Part shown: positions 47,537 to 56,202 of the stretch, one piece after another
Layout: the number at the start of each line of letters is the position of its first letter
Numbering within the stretch: the stretch's first letter is position 1
NCBI RefSeq assembly: GCF_019754935.1
Contig: NZ_JAGSOA010000001.1
Location: forward strand, 496,001-560,000
From: Corynebacterium parakroppenstedtii
GTDB lineage: Bacteria; Actinomycetota; Actinomycetes; Mycobacteriales; Mycobacteriaceae
Length of the DNA: 64,000 nucleotides
Direction: 5' to 3'
Notes under the pieces: generated by a model
What the model saw: the letters and a program-made list of their open reading frames with translations, nothing else
Told to the model about the DNA's origin: nothing
The model's database searches: none
Program-made: the position numbers and the translations under genes

Positions 47537-50263
47537 TTACTTCGTTCTGGTCATTTCGATCCTTTTCGCTGCTTCGACAGATTTATACCTTTCAGGAACA
47601 CATGTCATGACGATGATCTGGTGTTTCTTTCCTGATTCCGTCAGGAGTTCATTCATTTTCGTGGCCCGCTCGGTATCCGCATAGCCGAGGGCATCGTCGA
47701 GGAAGACAGGCACACTCTGGTCCCCCACAAGCTCCGCGACTGCTAGGCGCTGGATAATCTGGAGTTGCTCGGCTGCACCACCGGAGAGCTCGGCGAGATT
47801 AACTACTCGACCATTGAGGACACGCTTCGAGATTGTCGACGCGCTAGTGGCTTGTTTGCCCCTGTGTTTCCTGCCTGTTGATCCGCCGTGAGCGGCATCG
47901 TCCTCTGACGTAAATGACACGTCCGGGCCGAAAACGTGGCCAGCCTTCTCAGTAAGAAGGTTGATATATGGCTCGAGGTACTCTTTCTTCGCATCCTCAT
48001 AGTGCTTTTCCACCAGCTCGTGCAAGCGGCGAATAGCGTTGGCTCGCATCGTGACAGCCTTGAGAGTGTTTTCTTTTTGCTTGAGGATCGTCCTTTTCTC
48101 CTGAAGATCTGCATCAGGCGACCCAGATCCTTCAATCTGTCCTCGAAGATGATTCTGCTGTGCCTTCGAGTTTTCGATTACGTGCAGAAGATCTCTTTCT
48201 CGGCGTTTGGCGTCCTCGAGTTTCTTAGTGTTCTGCTCAGGGTCGAGTGCTTTGAGATCGTGGACGGCTTTGTCGTATGCACCGCGTCGGTAGGCCCACT
48301 GTTCTTCCGCTTCATGGAAGTTATTCGCCAGAGCCTCGTCGGACAGAGCCTCCTGCGCTTCGGTTAACTTTTCTAAAGCTCTGTCGCGTTCCTTGTTCGC
48401 CGAATCGCGATTGGCTTTTTCACGCGATAGCTGGGCTGACACATCTTCTTGACGAAGTTTCTCCAGGTCGACGCGTGCCACATCACAAGCGTGCTCAGCA
48501 CGGTCCCTTTCCGCCCTAGCTAAATGAATGTCCTCACTCGACGGCGCACTGTCAACTTTTAAAACCTCATGAGCTCGTCCCGTGGACGTAAGGTCAGTAC
48601 CTGAATCATGGTCAGGAGCACTCTGTTCCTCCCGATCGAGGAGTTCTTGATACTGATCTTCACAGTCGTCGGCAGAACGACTCAGCTCGTGTAGCTTCGC
48701 CTCGATGGCTTCACGTGGTTGGTTTCCCCAGGCTATTTCTTGATCACGCTGTGCGACATCACGTTCATTGCGAGCCTGGGTATAGGCATGATGACGTTGT
48801 TCGGCGTCATCAAAGGATTCCAACCCATGCTTTTTTAACAAGCCTTTGAAGGCCTCGTGTGCGGAATCGACATCTTTCCTTCGATCACTCATTTCAGCAG
48901 AGGGACAGATTTCTAGTGTGTATTCCCCTAGTTCAATGCGCTGGGGCCTATCCATGGGATATTCCCCTACAGCGTCGTCCCCGTCGGGCCCCTCGACATG
49001 GATAGTTCCTACCGCAAGACCTAGAGCCTCTTCTTGGTTACGCCATGCCTCTTGACTCTTTTTCAAATCATCAAACGCGTCATCGTCGATAATGGATGAG
49101 CCGTTATTGAGTTTGCTCTCAGCTTCCTGCCGACGCTTGTTAGCAGCATCTCCTGACAGTAGCTTGGTCCGAACCTGTTCGGCCTCCTTCGTGGACGCGG
49201 CCCAATCTCTGTGAATTTTGAGCTTGTCCAACTCTAAATCCGCACACGTTTTAACCCGCTGCGCATCGTCATACGTATCTTGAGCAGCTTTGAGCCGCCC
49301 CTCATAGGATTCAGCTTGTTTTGCTACCTGGTTATATCTTTCTTCTACCTTCGCCGCCTGCTGTTGGCGTTCAGCATAGTCGTCGCGAAGCTGCGTCCGA
49401 CTTTGTTTTAACTCTTGCTGATGTTGAAGCGCAGATTCAGCGTCTTTCCGATCTTGTTCCGCCTGCTTCAGTTTCGCTTGAGCCTCATCGATTTTCTTTT
49501 TTTCGTTTTGCGCACTGTGCAGTAACGCACCCACGTCAATAAGTGTTTTTTTATTGTCGTCGAGTTTGTGGGTTATTCTCTCCAGCTCTGCTCGCAAATT
49601 CGCTAATTTTTCTGCAGCCTTTTCGGCATCTTCTTCATCTCCCTTTGCCTCTTCATACCCACTGATAGCGTCTTTATGCATGCCTGCTCGCGGTTTGCCC
49701 ACTGCTGTGAAGTATTTGTCAAACTCACTCTTAATGTCTCCTCGCAAACCAACCGCGTCGCTATCGTCATTACTATCAGATTCTGAGAGACTGTTTTCGA
49801 GTGCAGCATAGTTTCCGACGTCGAGGAAATCCCATGTCCCACTAACCTGACTGACCGTCAAGGCGTCAAAAGGCAATGATTGGTCACTTGAGGAAAACAC
49901 CTCCTCAACCCATTTCTCTGCGTCTTTTCCGGTTTTGGTTGTTCGCTGCGGACTAAGAATCGTAAGTTCTGCTTGAGAGTTTTTCAGCCATCTCTTGTAC
50001 ATCGAGAAGTGCTGTCCGTCGACGGTCATCTCCACGGTAACTTGGGGGGCAACATCCTTGTCCACCGGTTTAGCAGCTTTAACTTCCGCTTTTGAGCTTG
50101 AGTACGAGGCAGACTTCCACATCGTTAGTGCTTTAACAACACTAGATTTCCCCACCTCATTCGGCCCAGAGATCACTGTTACACCAGTGTCCGGGAATTC
50201 TAAGGTAACGTGGTCGATAGTACGGAAGTTACTAATATCAATTTTGTGGATTTGTATGACCAT
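47537..50263 (-). CDS. Rad50/SbcC-like AAA ATPase with long coiled coil
   Basis: The protein is 908 residues with an SMC-type split ATPase. The N-terminus has Walker A ISGPNEVGKSSVVKAL (about 31-46). The C-terminus has the signature LAELSGGAAEQLQI and Walker B VPVFLDDALGYAD, then MTCVPERYKS. Between them lie about 600 residues of charged heptad-like coil. No CxxC zinc hook is present, so dimerisation must differ from Rad50. It overlaps the upstream phosphoesterase gene by one base, so the two should work as an SbcCD/Mre11-Rad50-like pair. The nearest mycobacterial counterparts, as I recall, are Rv1278 and Rv1277. Confidence 0.88.
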   Translation of the reverse strand: MVIQIHKIDISNFRTIDHVTLEFPDTGVTVISGPNEVGKSSVVKALTMWKSASYSSSKAEVKAAKPVDKDVAPQVTVEMTVDGQHFSMYKRWLKNSQAELTILSPQRTTKTGKDAEKWVEEVFSSSDQSLPFDALTVSQVSGTWDFLDVGNYAALENSLSESDSNDDSDAVGLRGDIKSEFDKYFTAVGKPRAGMHKDAISGYEEAKGDEEDAEKAAEKLANLRAELERITHKLDDNKKTLIDVGALLHSAQNEKKKIDEAQAKLKQAEQDRKDAESALQHQQELKQSRTQLRDDYAERQQQAAKVEERYNQVAKQAESYEGRLKAAQDTYDDAQRVKTCADLELDKLKIHRDWAASTKEAEQVRTKLLSGDAANKRRQEAESKLNNGSSIIDDDAFDDLKKSQEAWRNQEEALGLAVGTIHVEGPDGDDAVGEYPMDRPQRIELGEYTLEICPSAEMSDRRKDVDSAHEAFKGLLKKHGLESFDDAEQRHHAYTQARNERDVAQRDQEIAWGNQPREAIEAKLHELSRSADDCEDQYQELLDREEQSAPDHDSGTDLTSTGRAHEVLKVDSAPSSEDIHLARAERDRAEHACDVARVDLEKLRQEDVSAQLSREKANRDSANKERDRALEKLTEAQEALSDEALANNFHEAEEQWAYRRGAYDKAVHDLKALDPEQNTKKLEDAKRRERDLLHVIENSKAQQNHLRGQIEGSGSPDADLQEKRTILKQKENTLKAVTMRANAIRRLHELVEKHYEDAKKEYLEPYINLLTEKAGHVFGPDVSFTSEDDAAHGGSTGRKHRGKQATSASTISKRVLNGRVVNLAELSGGAAEQLQIIQRLAVAELVGDQSVPVFLDDALGYADTERATKMNELLTESGKKHQIIVMTCVPERYKSVEAAKRIEMTRTK

Positions 50264-51510
50264 TACTCGCTTTCCTGATACTTCTGATTAAGTTGGTAAA
50301 GAATTCTTAGCGCTTCCCTATCGGTATCGTCTTCAGGATCAAGATCGTCGAGAACTTTCCGAAAATACCCGTGTAAATTAAAGGCATCCGCATCGAGGGA
50401 GTCCGGCACAATGCTGAGTTTGGTTTTACCTTCGTGGTCGTAAAAAGCCGCGAACTTAGAAGCTAAGCGTTGTTTGTACTCCTCTATCCGGCTATCTTGT
50501 TCAAGGCTGATCCTTCCGGAGAGCGTGCTCCTTACGACGGTCGTTGAGGCGTCACGCATGTTATTGAGATCAGAAAACCATTGTTCTATATCCGCGTCAG
50601 TGTTCACTTCGCGCACATCGGAATGGAAGGACCACTCGGCCACATGGACAGGATCGACGGTCAACGTCGTTGTTCCATCGGCGACATCAATATCAACAAC
50701 TAAGCAGTATCCGGAGTCTCGTTCACGATCGTCCAGATCAGTTGGCTCAGGGGATCCCGAGAACCACATACCTCCAAGGTCATCGAGTTCTTCTACGGAG
50801 TGGGTGTCTCCCATGGCGATGTAGTCGACCTGGTGAGTACTTAATGCTTGATCAACGTTGTCCAGGTCGACCGCGTGATCTGCGTGAGCCGTAGACTCAT
50901 ACCAATCCCGTCGGGGCTGACCATGTCCTACCAGGACCCGGACCCCGGAAGACGGTTCAAGGTTGCGTAAGGCAGCCGAGACCGTATCTTCAGTTGGTTT
51001 ATTGCTGGTCAGCGGCGCTCCTACAACTTCAATACCGCCAAGGTGGTGGATGGAATTGTCGGAAATAATGATTCCACCCGCCTCTTGTATGCGGGTAGCA
51101 AATGGCGAGTTCCACACGCTCCCGATCTGGTAGGGGTCATGGTTACCAGGTAAGAACACGATGGGGATCGGCGTGAAGCGTTCAATCGCCTCAATGAAGC
51201 GGCTCTGTATCCGCTCCCCTACCTGCGGCGAGTCAAAGACGTCGCCGGCGACCACGACGGCATCACACTGCCGGTCATGAGCTATATCTGCCATCCGTTT
51301 AATGACCGTGAAACGAGCTTGTGCGTAGAGCGCTTGGGAATCAAGGCCACCGTCGTCGTTATTCGTGTTTTTGTCTGTTTTCAGGAACCACCGTTCCATT
51401 CCTAGTTGCCAGTCTGAGGTGTGGAGAATGCGGGCATGGCCACGTGCTGAGGAATGCCCGTGATTAATCGTGCGTGTTACTTTCTCGGGGTGAGAGTGTG
51501 AGGGAGCCAT
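50263..51510 (-). CDS. SbcD/Mre11-like metallophosphoesterase (DNA repair nuclease)
   Basis: The protein is 415 residues of the calcineurin-like phosphoesterase fold. Motifs are ILHTSDWQLGM (the first motif has Gln where SbcD has the metal His), VVVAGDVFDS, FLPGNHDPYQ, VLVGHGQPR and AMGDTHSVEELDDLGGMWFSGSPEP. The C-terminal 130 residues are the accessory domain. It should be a nuclease acting with the ATPase encoded by the next gene, whose start overlaps its stop. AAGGA precedes the ATG. Confidence 0.88.
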   Translation of the reverse strand: MAPSHSHPEKVTRTINHGHSSARGHARILHTSDWQLGMERWFLKTDKNTNNDDGGLDSQALYAQARFTVIKRMADIAHDRQCDAVVVAGDVFDSPQVGERIQSRFIEAIERFTPIPIVFLPGNHDPYQIGSVWNSPFATRIQEAGGIIISDNSIHHLGGIEVVGAPLTSNKPTEDTVSAALRNLEPSSGVRVLVGHGQPRRDWYESTAHADHAVDLDNVDQALSTHQVDYIAMGDTHSVEELDDLGGMWFSGSPEPTDLDDRERDSGYCLVVDIDVADGTTTLTVDPVHVAEWSFHSDVREVNTDADIEQWFSDLNNMRDASTTVVRSTLSGRISLEQDSRIEEYKQRLASKFAAFYDHEGKTKLSIVPDSLDADAFNLHGYFRKVLDDLDPEDDTDREALRILYQLNQKYQESE

Positions 51511-51526
51511 AATTATCCTTCGTCAG

Positions 51527-52660
51527 TTATCCTTCGTCATTCGGGGACTGATCTACGTGTTCTTGTTGTTCGTCGGGGTGAGCCATTTCTGGCGGTGCGG
51601 TCATGAGGTGGTGATAAGCGTCTTCGAGGTCACTGCGTGCACTGAGCTGCCCCACCGCCCCATACGAAACCCAACTGAGGACTTTCATGAGGGCTTGTTG
51701 GTCGTGGTCTTCCAGTGCCGATGCTTTCTTCACGTCCGGTGGATCTGGGTAGTTGGTGGGCACGCCCCAAAACGTCTCGGGGTCGGTCTGTTGCCCATCG
51801 ACGCCATAAGCAGACAAATTGCCCCCACCTGCATCCCATCCACGTCGCGCTGTTGCGTTGTTCTGTCCGAATGCATCAGAACTGGGGAGATCCGGAGTCG
51901 ATGACGACGTCCCGCGTCCAGTCTCTGGGTATCCCTGGGCCTGATGAACTCGCCGAGAGATGTCCGCTCCGGTGGTGTTGGCCACGCGGAGAATACTGAA
52001 AGGATCGCTGGTAAACCGCTCTTGCAGATATAGGCCAACGGCATAGATATGTTTGCACCACGGGTCCGGGTCAGGGCAGCTGCATGACCACCGTGCATCA
52101 TCGAACGGGAACAGCATGCTTTCGAGGCGACGGTCTTCCTGCGCATGCACAAAACTGTCGTGTGCCTGATCATCGTCGGCCAGGTACTTAATAGCGTGGT
52201 CGACGGCATCGGGGTCATGCGGAACATACGCATGAATGGTGAACGGCTCCGGCTGAGACCCCATCACCTGGGCGACTATCTGCCAATCCTCGACGTCTAC
52301 TCGCAAGAGGGCGTCCTGCCGGAAGTAATCGCGGCCTCGCTTCTTCCTCCCGGCCTCGGTATTGTCATCGAGCTGGCGCATGATTACTGAGGCTGGCCAC
52401 GGGTGAGCACTGCGGTCGTCGTGGCCATGAGGCCGACGAGAACTAGAGCGTCGCTTTCCCCCTGATTGTCGGTTCACTGACCTCGCGGATCCCCCGTGCT
52501 GAGATTGACGCGCACGTCGATGAGGGGCCGCGGTCTCTTCCTTATCTGCGTCAGCGGTGTTTCGGTTTCGACCGAAGTTCAGGTAGATAACGTTATCGTC
52601 AACGGTGAGACGGCGACGCTTATCGCCTGATCGCGAGTGATTATGTGGTGTGTCACTCAT
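51527..52660 (-). CDS. SWIM zinc-finger protein
   Basis: The protein is 377 residues. The SWIM motif CxCxnCxH is clear: WSCSCPDPDPWCKHIYAVGLYL (about 200-220). Flanking regions are charged and Ser/Gly/Arg-rich, with no other domain that I recognise. I chose the ATG at 52658-52660 because AGGAG lies five bases upstream. This start overlaps the helicase stop by 8 bp (ATGAGTGA). SWIM proteins are frequently encoded next to SNF2 helicases in actinobacteria and probably help them bind DNA or partner proteins. Confidence 0.88.
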   Translation of the reverse strand: MSDTPHNHSRSGDKRRRLTVDDNVIYLNFGRNRNTADADKEETAAPHRRARQSQHGGSARSVNRQSGGKRRSSSRRPHGHDDRSAHPWPASVIMRQLDDNTEAGRKKRGRDYFRQDALLRVDVEDWQIVAQVMGSQPEPFTIHAYVPHDPDAVDHAIKYLADDDQAHDSFVHAQEDRRLESMLFPFDDARWSCSCPDPDPWCKHIYAVGLYLQERFTSDPFSILRVANTTGADISRRVHQAQGYPETGRGTSSSTPDLPSSDAFGQNNATARRGWDAGGGNLSAYGVDGQQTDPETFWGVPTNYPDPPDVKKASALEDHDQQALMKVLSWVSYGAVGQLSARSDLEDAYHHLMTAPPEMAHPDEQQEHVDQSPNDEG

Positions 52661-55600
52661 GGCGTCTCCTGGCATTGCTGGTCGTTGGCAGGCTATGCCG
52701 CGCCCGAGCGTTGGTGTATTCGGACCGAATTGGCTTCGTAGATTCCTTCATGGCAACCAACTGGATCAGCTCATCGTCTGATAACTCGGAGATCCAAGCC
52801 TCACCAGTGCCGACAACGGCGCTGGCCAGCTGGAGTTTTCCTTCGATAATATCGTTGATTTTTTCTTCGATCGTTCCTTTACTAATTAGCTTATACACAC
52901 TGACGTCGTGTTCTTGGCCAATGCGATATGCACGGTCAGTAGCTTGATTTTCGACGGCCGGATTCCACCACCGGTCCATGTGAATAACAACACTGGCTCC
53001 AGTGAGGTTCAGGCCGGTTCCCCCTGCTCGGAGGGACAAAATCATGATCGGCGGGCCCGCCGGGGAATTAAAAGTATTCACCATGCGGTCCCGTTCTTTT
53101 CGCTCTACCGAGCCGTTAAGAAAAGGGACGTCAATTCCATATCGGTTGTTGAAATATGTTTTGAGCATATTCCCGAACACGACGAATTGGGTGAAGATAA
53201 GCACCTTTCGTCCCTGCTGGAGCGCTTCATCCACGAGGGGTTCGGCGATGGCGACTTTTCCGGAACGATGGTGAGATCCGTCCAAGAATGGTGAGTCGTC
53301 TCCCAGGTACTGCGCGGGGTGGTTGCATATCTGCTTTAACCCCGTGAGCAGCTTAAAAATCAACCCACGACGATCCATTCCTCCCTGTTTGGACTCGAGT
53401 TCCTTAGCCACTGTAGCCGTGACGGCTTTATACAGGCTCGCCTGTTGCGGAAGCATCCCTGCTACCAATACGGCTTCGTTCTTTTCGGGAAGATCATCAA
53501 CAACAGCGGGATCAGTCTTCACTCTCCGGAGAATGAATGGTTGCGTGAGCGCTTTTAAGTCCGCTGTGAGGTTGTCGTCGTGGTACCGCTCAATGGGGAT
53601 CGAGTACCGGTCGCGGAACTCGTTACGCTTCCCAAAGAGGCCTGGATTACAAAAGTCCATCACTGCCCACAGCTCATCCAACCGGTTTTCGACGGGCGTG
53701 CCGGTCAGCGCAAGCCGGTGAAATGCCTGCAAGGTCCGGACAGCTTTCGCGTTCTTCGTACTGGGGTTCTTCACTTGCTGGGCTTCATCTATGACGATGC
53801 GGTGAAAGTACGTCCGCCCTAAAACCTCTTGATCACGCGTCGCAATGGCATACGTGGTGACAATGAGATCGGTTTCGGCGATCTTGTCCGTCAGCGCTTC
53901 ACCCTCAAGCCGCTCCGGACCGTGGTGTAAGTACGTGCTCAGGCCCGGCGCGAATTTTTTTGCCTCCGCAATCCAGTTCCCAATCACCGATGTCGGAGCA
54001 ATAACAAGGACCGGCCCTGAGGGCACCGCATTTTCTTTTTCATAGGTTAAGAGCGTCAGCGTCTGCAGTGTTTTTCCGAGACCCATATCATCAGCCAGCA
54101 CGCAGCCAAGATGTTGCGACGTCATCCACGCGAGCCAATCAAAACCTCGACGCTGATATTCTCGCAACTCAACAGTAATCCCCGACGGCGTGTCCATGCG
54201 CTGAGGCGCAATGGCTTTATTCACTCCGATGAGCGCACTAATCCACGTCGCTGCTTCCACCATCACGCTGGGTTCGTCCGCGTTGGGGTCGTCGAGATCC
54301 TCTTCGCCGTCGCCAGGTGACCCGGCTATTCCGTCGGCAATAATTGATCCTGCTTCGCCATCGTCGCGAAGATCGCGACGAATCTCGTCGGTAGCGCGAC
54401 GTAGCTGACCTACTGTCACCTGACTCTCGTCGGTACCGCTGTTGCTATTGTCAGAAGTCCTGTTTACCAGGGACGATAAGTGCTTCGATGCCGCTTTGAG
54501 CACGCGAGTATCAGCCTGCACCCATTTCCCTCGGATGTTGACGAGGTCCGTGCTGGATTGGAGGAGGTCATCTACCTCCGCGGACGATAGTTGGGTGCCA
54601 CCCATAGATGCGGACCATGAAAAGTCCAAGAGCTGGTCGAAACCCAGCTTCGCGTCGCCTGGCCCGTTCACCACCGCGGGCTGCGCTGACAGCGACACTC
54701 GGACTTTTTCTTTTGTCCATGGCGCCGGAACGAGGACGCGGAACCCTATGTGCCGAAGCGCATCTGCACCCCGGTCAATGAATTCCACAATGTCGTTCGT
54801 GGATAAAAGGTAGTCACGCGTATCGGGGTCAATGCCATACGTGGCGAGTTGCGGCCACACATGGCCTGCCAGCTCTAGTTGCTCGTCCACACGCTTGCGA
54901 AGTGCAGGGTCATTGATCGGCTGCGGAATCGGTGCGGGCGCGTCGGTACCCGAGCGGTAAGCCAAACGGATCCGCCACTGGATTTCGGGTTCAGGCGCCA
55001 CGGTGGCACCGAAGTCATGAACGTTGTCAGTTGTACCGACGAGCCGGGACGCGTCCTCGTCTCGGACTATGTCCGCCTCCGCGAGCTCACGGGAGGCACG
55101 CGGATCCGCCGGGTTGAGACGCGGCTCTTCCGTTTCCACATCATCGGGTTCGTGGACAATAAAGATGAGGTCATAGCTTTCCGACGACATTTTGCTACGC
55201 CACGTATTGATATCGACGACCATCGACCCGGTCGCCCGATCCAACGGTGATCCGTCAATAAGTGAGCGGACCAAAGGCTGAACAATCTCCTCTTGATCGG
55301 GCATAGAGACCAACGTCCGCCGCGATAAAGCGTCGATAAGTGGGACGGAAATTCGTTCAGCGAGATCACGGCCGCCGGAGAGCGTTAGTACCTCTGGTGT
55401 TGCTTCAACCATCTGGGCAAGCCAAACGCGTTCCGCCATGCCGACGGCGGGCTGCCACATCGGAATCCATTCCTGATCAACCCACTGCATTCGAAAGAGG
55501 ACACGCCCCGACATGCGGAGTTTTTCCAATCCGCGCAAGAGGGTAAGCACGAATTCCGTTTCCGGCGCGATACCCACGTCGTCCGGAAGCTCATCATTGT

Positions 55601-55895
55601 CCTGCAACCGGGCCAGCGCTATCAGGAACTCGACCGTCTGATCCGGAGTGAACTCTACTGTCGGGATCGTCAACTCGCGGAGCCGCCCTTTTGGCGTTGA
55701 TAGCACAGCATGTGCCCGCCGTGGCGCCACTGTCCGTCGACCACGATTAGTTAACGCATCCAGAATGACCTGCGGAAACTGGTCACGTGGCAGGTCAGAA
55801 TAATTAGCCACCACCTTGTGACCATCGGTCTCCTCCACCCACACATGCATGCCGGAATGCACCGGCCACAAAACATGGAGAAGATACGCAGTCAT
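52653..55895 (-). CDS. SNF2-family DNA helicase/translocase
   Basis: The protein is 1080 residues from ATG 55893-55895 (MTAYLLHVLWPVH); the frame is open 46 more codons upstream without signals. The N-terminal half is the bacterial SNF2-associated domain. The ATPase starts with VELREYQRRGFDWLAWM, Walker A ADDMGLGKTLQTL, Walker B DEAQ (IVIDEAQQVKN), LTGTPVENRLDELWAVMDF, and the second lobe with VLIFTQFV, LRAGGTGLNLTGASVVIHMDRWWNPAVENQATDRAYRIGQ. The final QATDRAYRIGQ motif VI is typical of SNF2. It resembles mycobacterial HelZ. It heads a tightly packed four-gene block. Confidence 0.93.
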   Translation of the reverse strand: MTAYLLHVLWPVHSGMHVWVEETDGHKVVANYSDLPRDQFPQVILDALTNRGRRTVAPRRAHAVLSTPKGRLRELTIPTVEFTPDQTVEFLIALARLQDNDELPDDVGIAPETEFVLTLLRGLEKLRMSGRVLFRMQWVDQEWIPMWQPAVGMAERVWLAQMVEATPEVLTLSGGRDLAERISVPLIDALSRRTLVSMPDQEEIVQPLVRSLIDGSPLDRATGSMVVDINTWRSKMSSESYDLIFIVHEPDDVETEEPRLNPADPRASRELAEADIVRDEDASRLVGTTDNVHDFGATVAPEPEIQWRIRLAYRSGTDAPAPIPQPINDPALRKRVDEQLELAGHVWPQLATYGIDPDTRDYLLSTNDIVEFIDRGADALRHIGFRVLVPAPWTKEKVRVSLSAQPAVVNGPGDAKLGFDQLLDFSWSASMGGTQLSSAEVDDLLQSSTDLVNIRGKWVQADTRVLKAASKHLSSLVNRTSDNSNSGTDESQVTVGQLRRATDEIRRDLRDDGEAGSIIADGIAGSPGDGEEDLDDPNADEPSVMVEAATWISALIGVNKAIAPQRMDTPSGITVELREYQRRGFDWLAWMTSQHLGCVLADDMGLGKTLQTLTLLTYEKENAVPSGPVLVIAPTSVIGNWIAEAKKFAPGLSTYLHHGPERLEGEALTDKIAETDLIVTTYAIATRDQEVLGRTYFHRIVIDEAQQVKNPSTKNAKAVRTLQAFHRLALTGTPVENRLDELWAVMDFCNPGLFGKRNEFRDRYSIPIERYHDDNLTADLKALTQPFILRRVKTDPAVVDDLPEKNEAVLVAGMLPQQASLYKAVTATVAKELESKQGGMDRRGLIFKLLTGLKQICNHPAQYLGDDSPFLDGSHHRSGKVAIAEPLVDEALQQGRKVLIFTQFVVFGNMLKTYFNNRYGIDVPFLNGSVERKERDRMVNTFNSPAGPPIMILSLRAGGTGLNLTGASVVIHMDRWWNPAVENQATDRAYRIGQEHDVSVYKLISKGTIEEKINDIIEGKLQLASAVVGTGEAWISELSDDELIQLVAMKESTKPIRSEYTNARARHSLPTTSNARRRHE

Positions 55896-56202
55896 GGTTT
55901 CATTGATACCAGGCCCACGAGACAAACAGTCGATACATCCATAGAACACCGTCGAACATATTTTCGATAGAGTCGCCAAAACCACGTGACAACGACGTGA
56001 AAACCACGAAAAACTAAGGATCAGTGTGGGCAAAACAGCTCGCCGGATTTGATACGCCTACTTATCCGTGACACCCTGAAAACGCTCTTCTATCAATCCC
56101 CAATTTTTCTATTCGTATTTGTTCGTATTCTTTGTCCCTATTCGTAGCGGTTCATGATTGATGGAACTGCTGTCCCAGCACGCTAACCACCGAGGAGTCT
56201 TT
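55896..56202. promoter_or_regulatory. Divergent region between the SNF2 block and putP
   Basis: This 307-bp region has no gene. It contains the promoters of both the four-gene SNF2 block and putP. Close to putP three TTCGTA-containing copies occur: ATTCGTATT (56111-56119), GTTCGTATT (56121-56129) and ATTCGTAGC (56140-56148), the first two exactly 10 bp apart on one face of the helix. Confidence 0.45.

Noticed and set aside
47537..55895. Four-gene block as a known defence system such as DISARM or BREX
   Set aside because: No DNA methylase, phospholipase-D-like protein, PglZ or other marker genes are present. The SNF2 and SMC-like genes alone do not define those systems.
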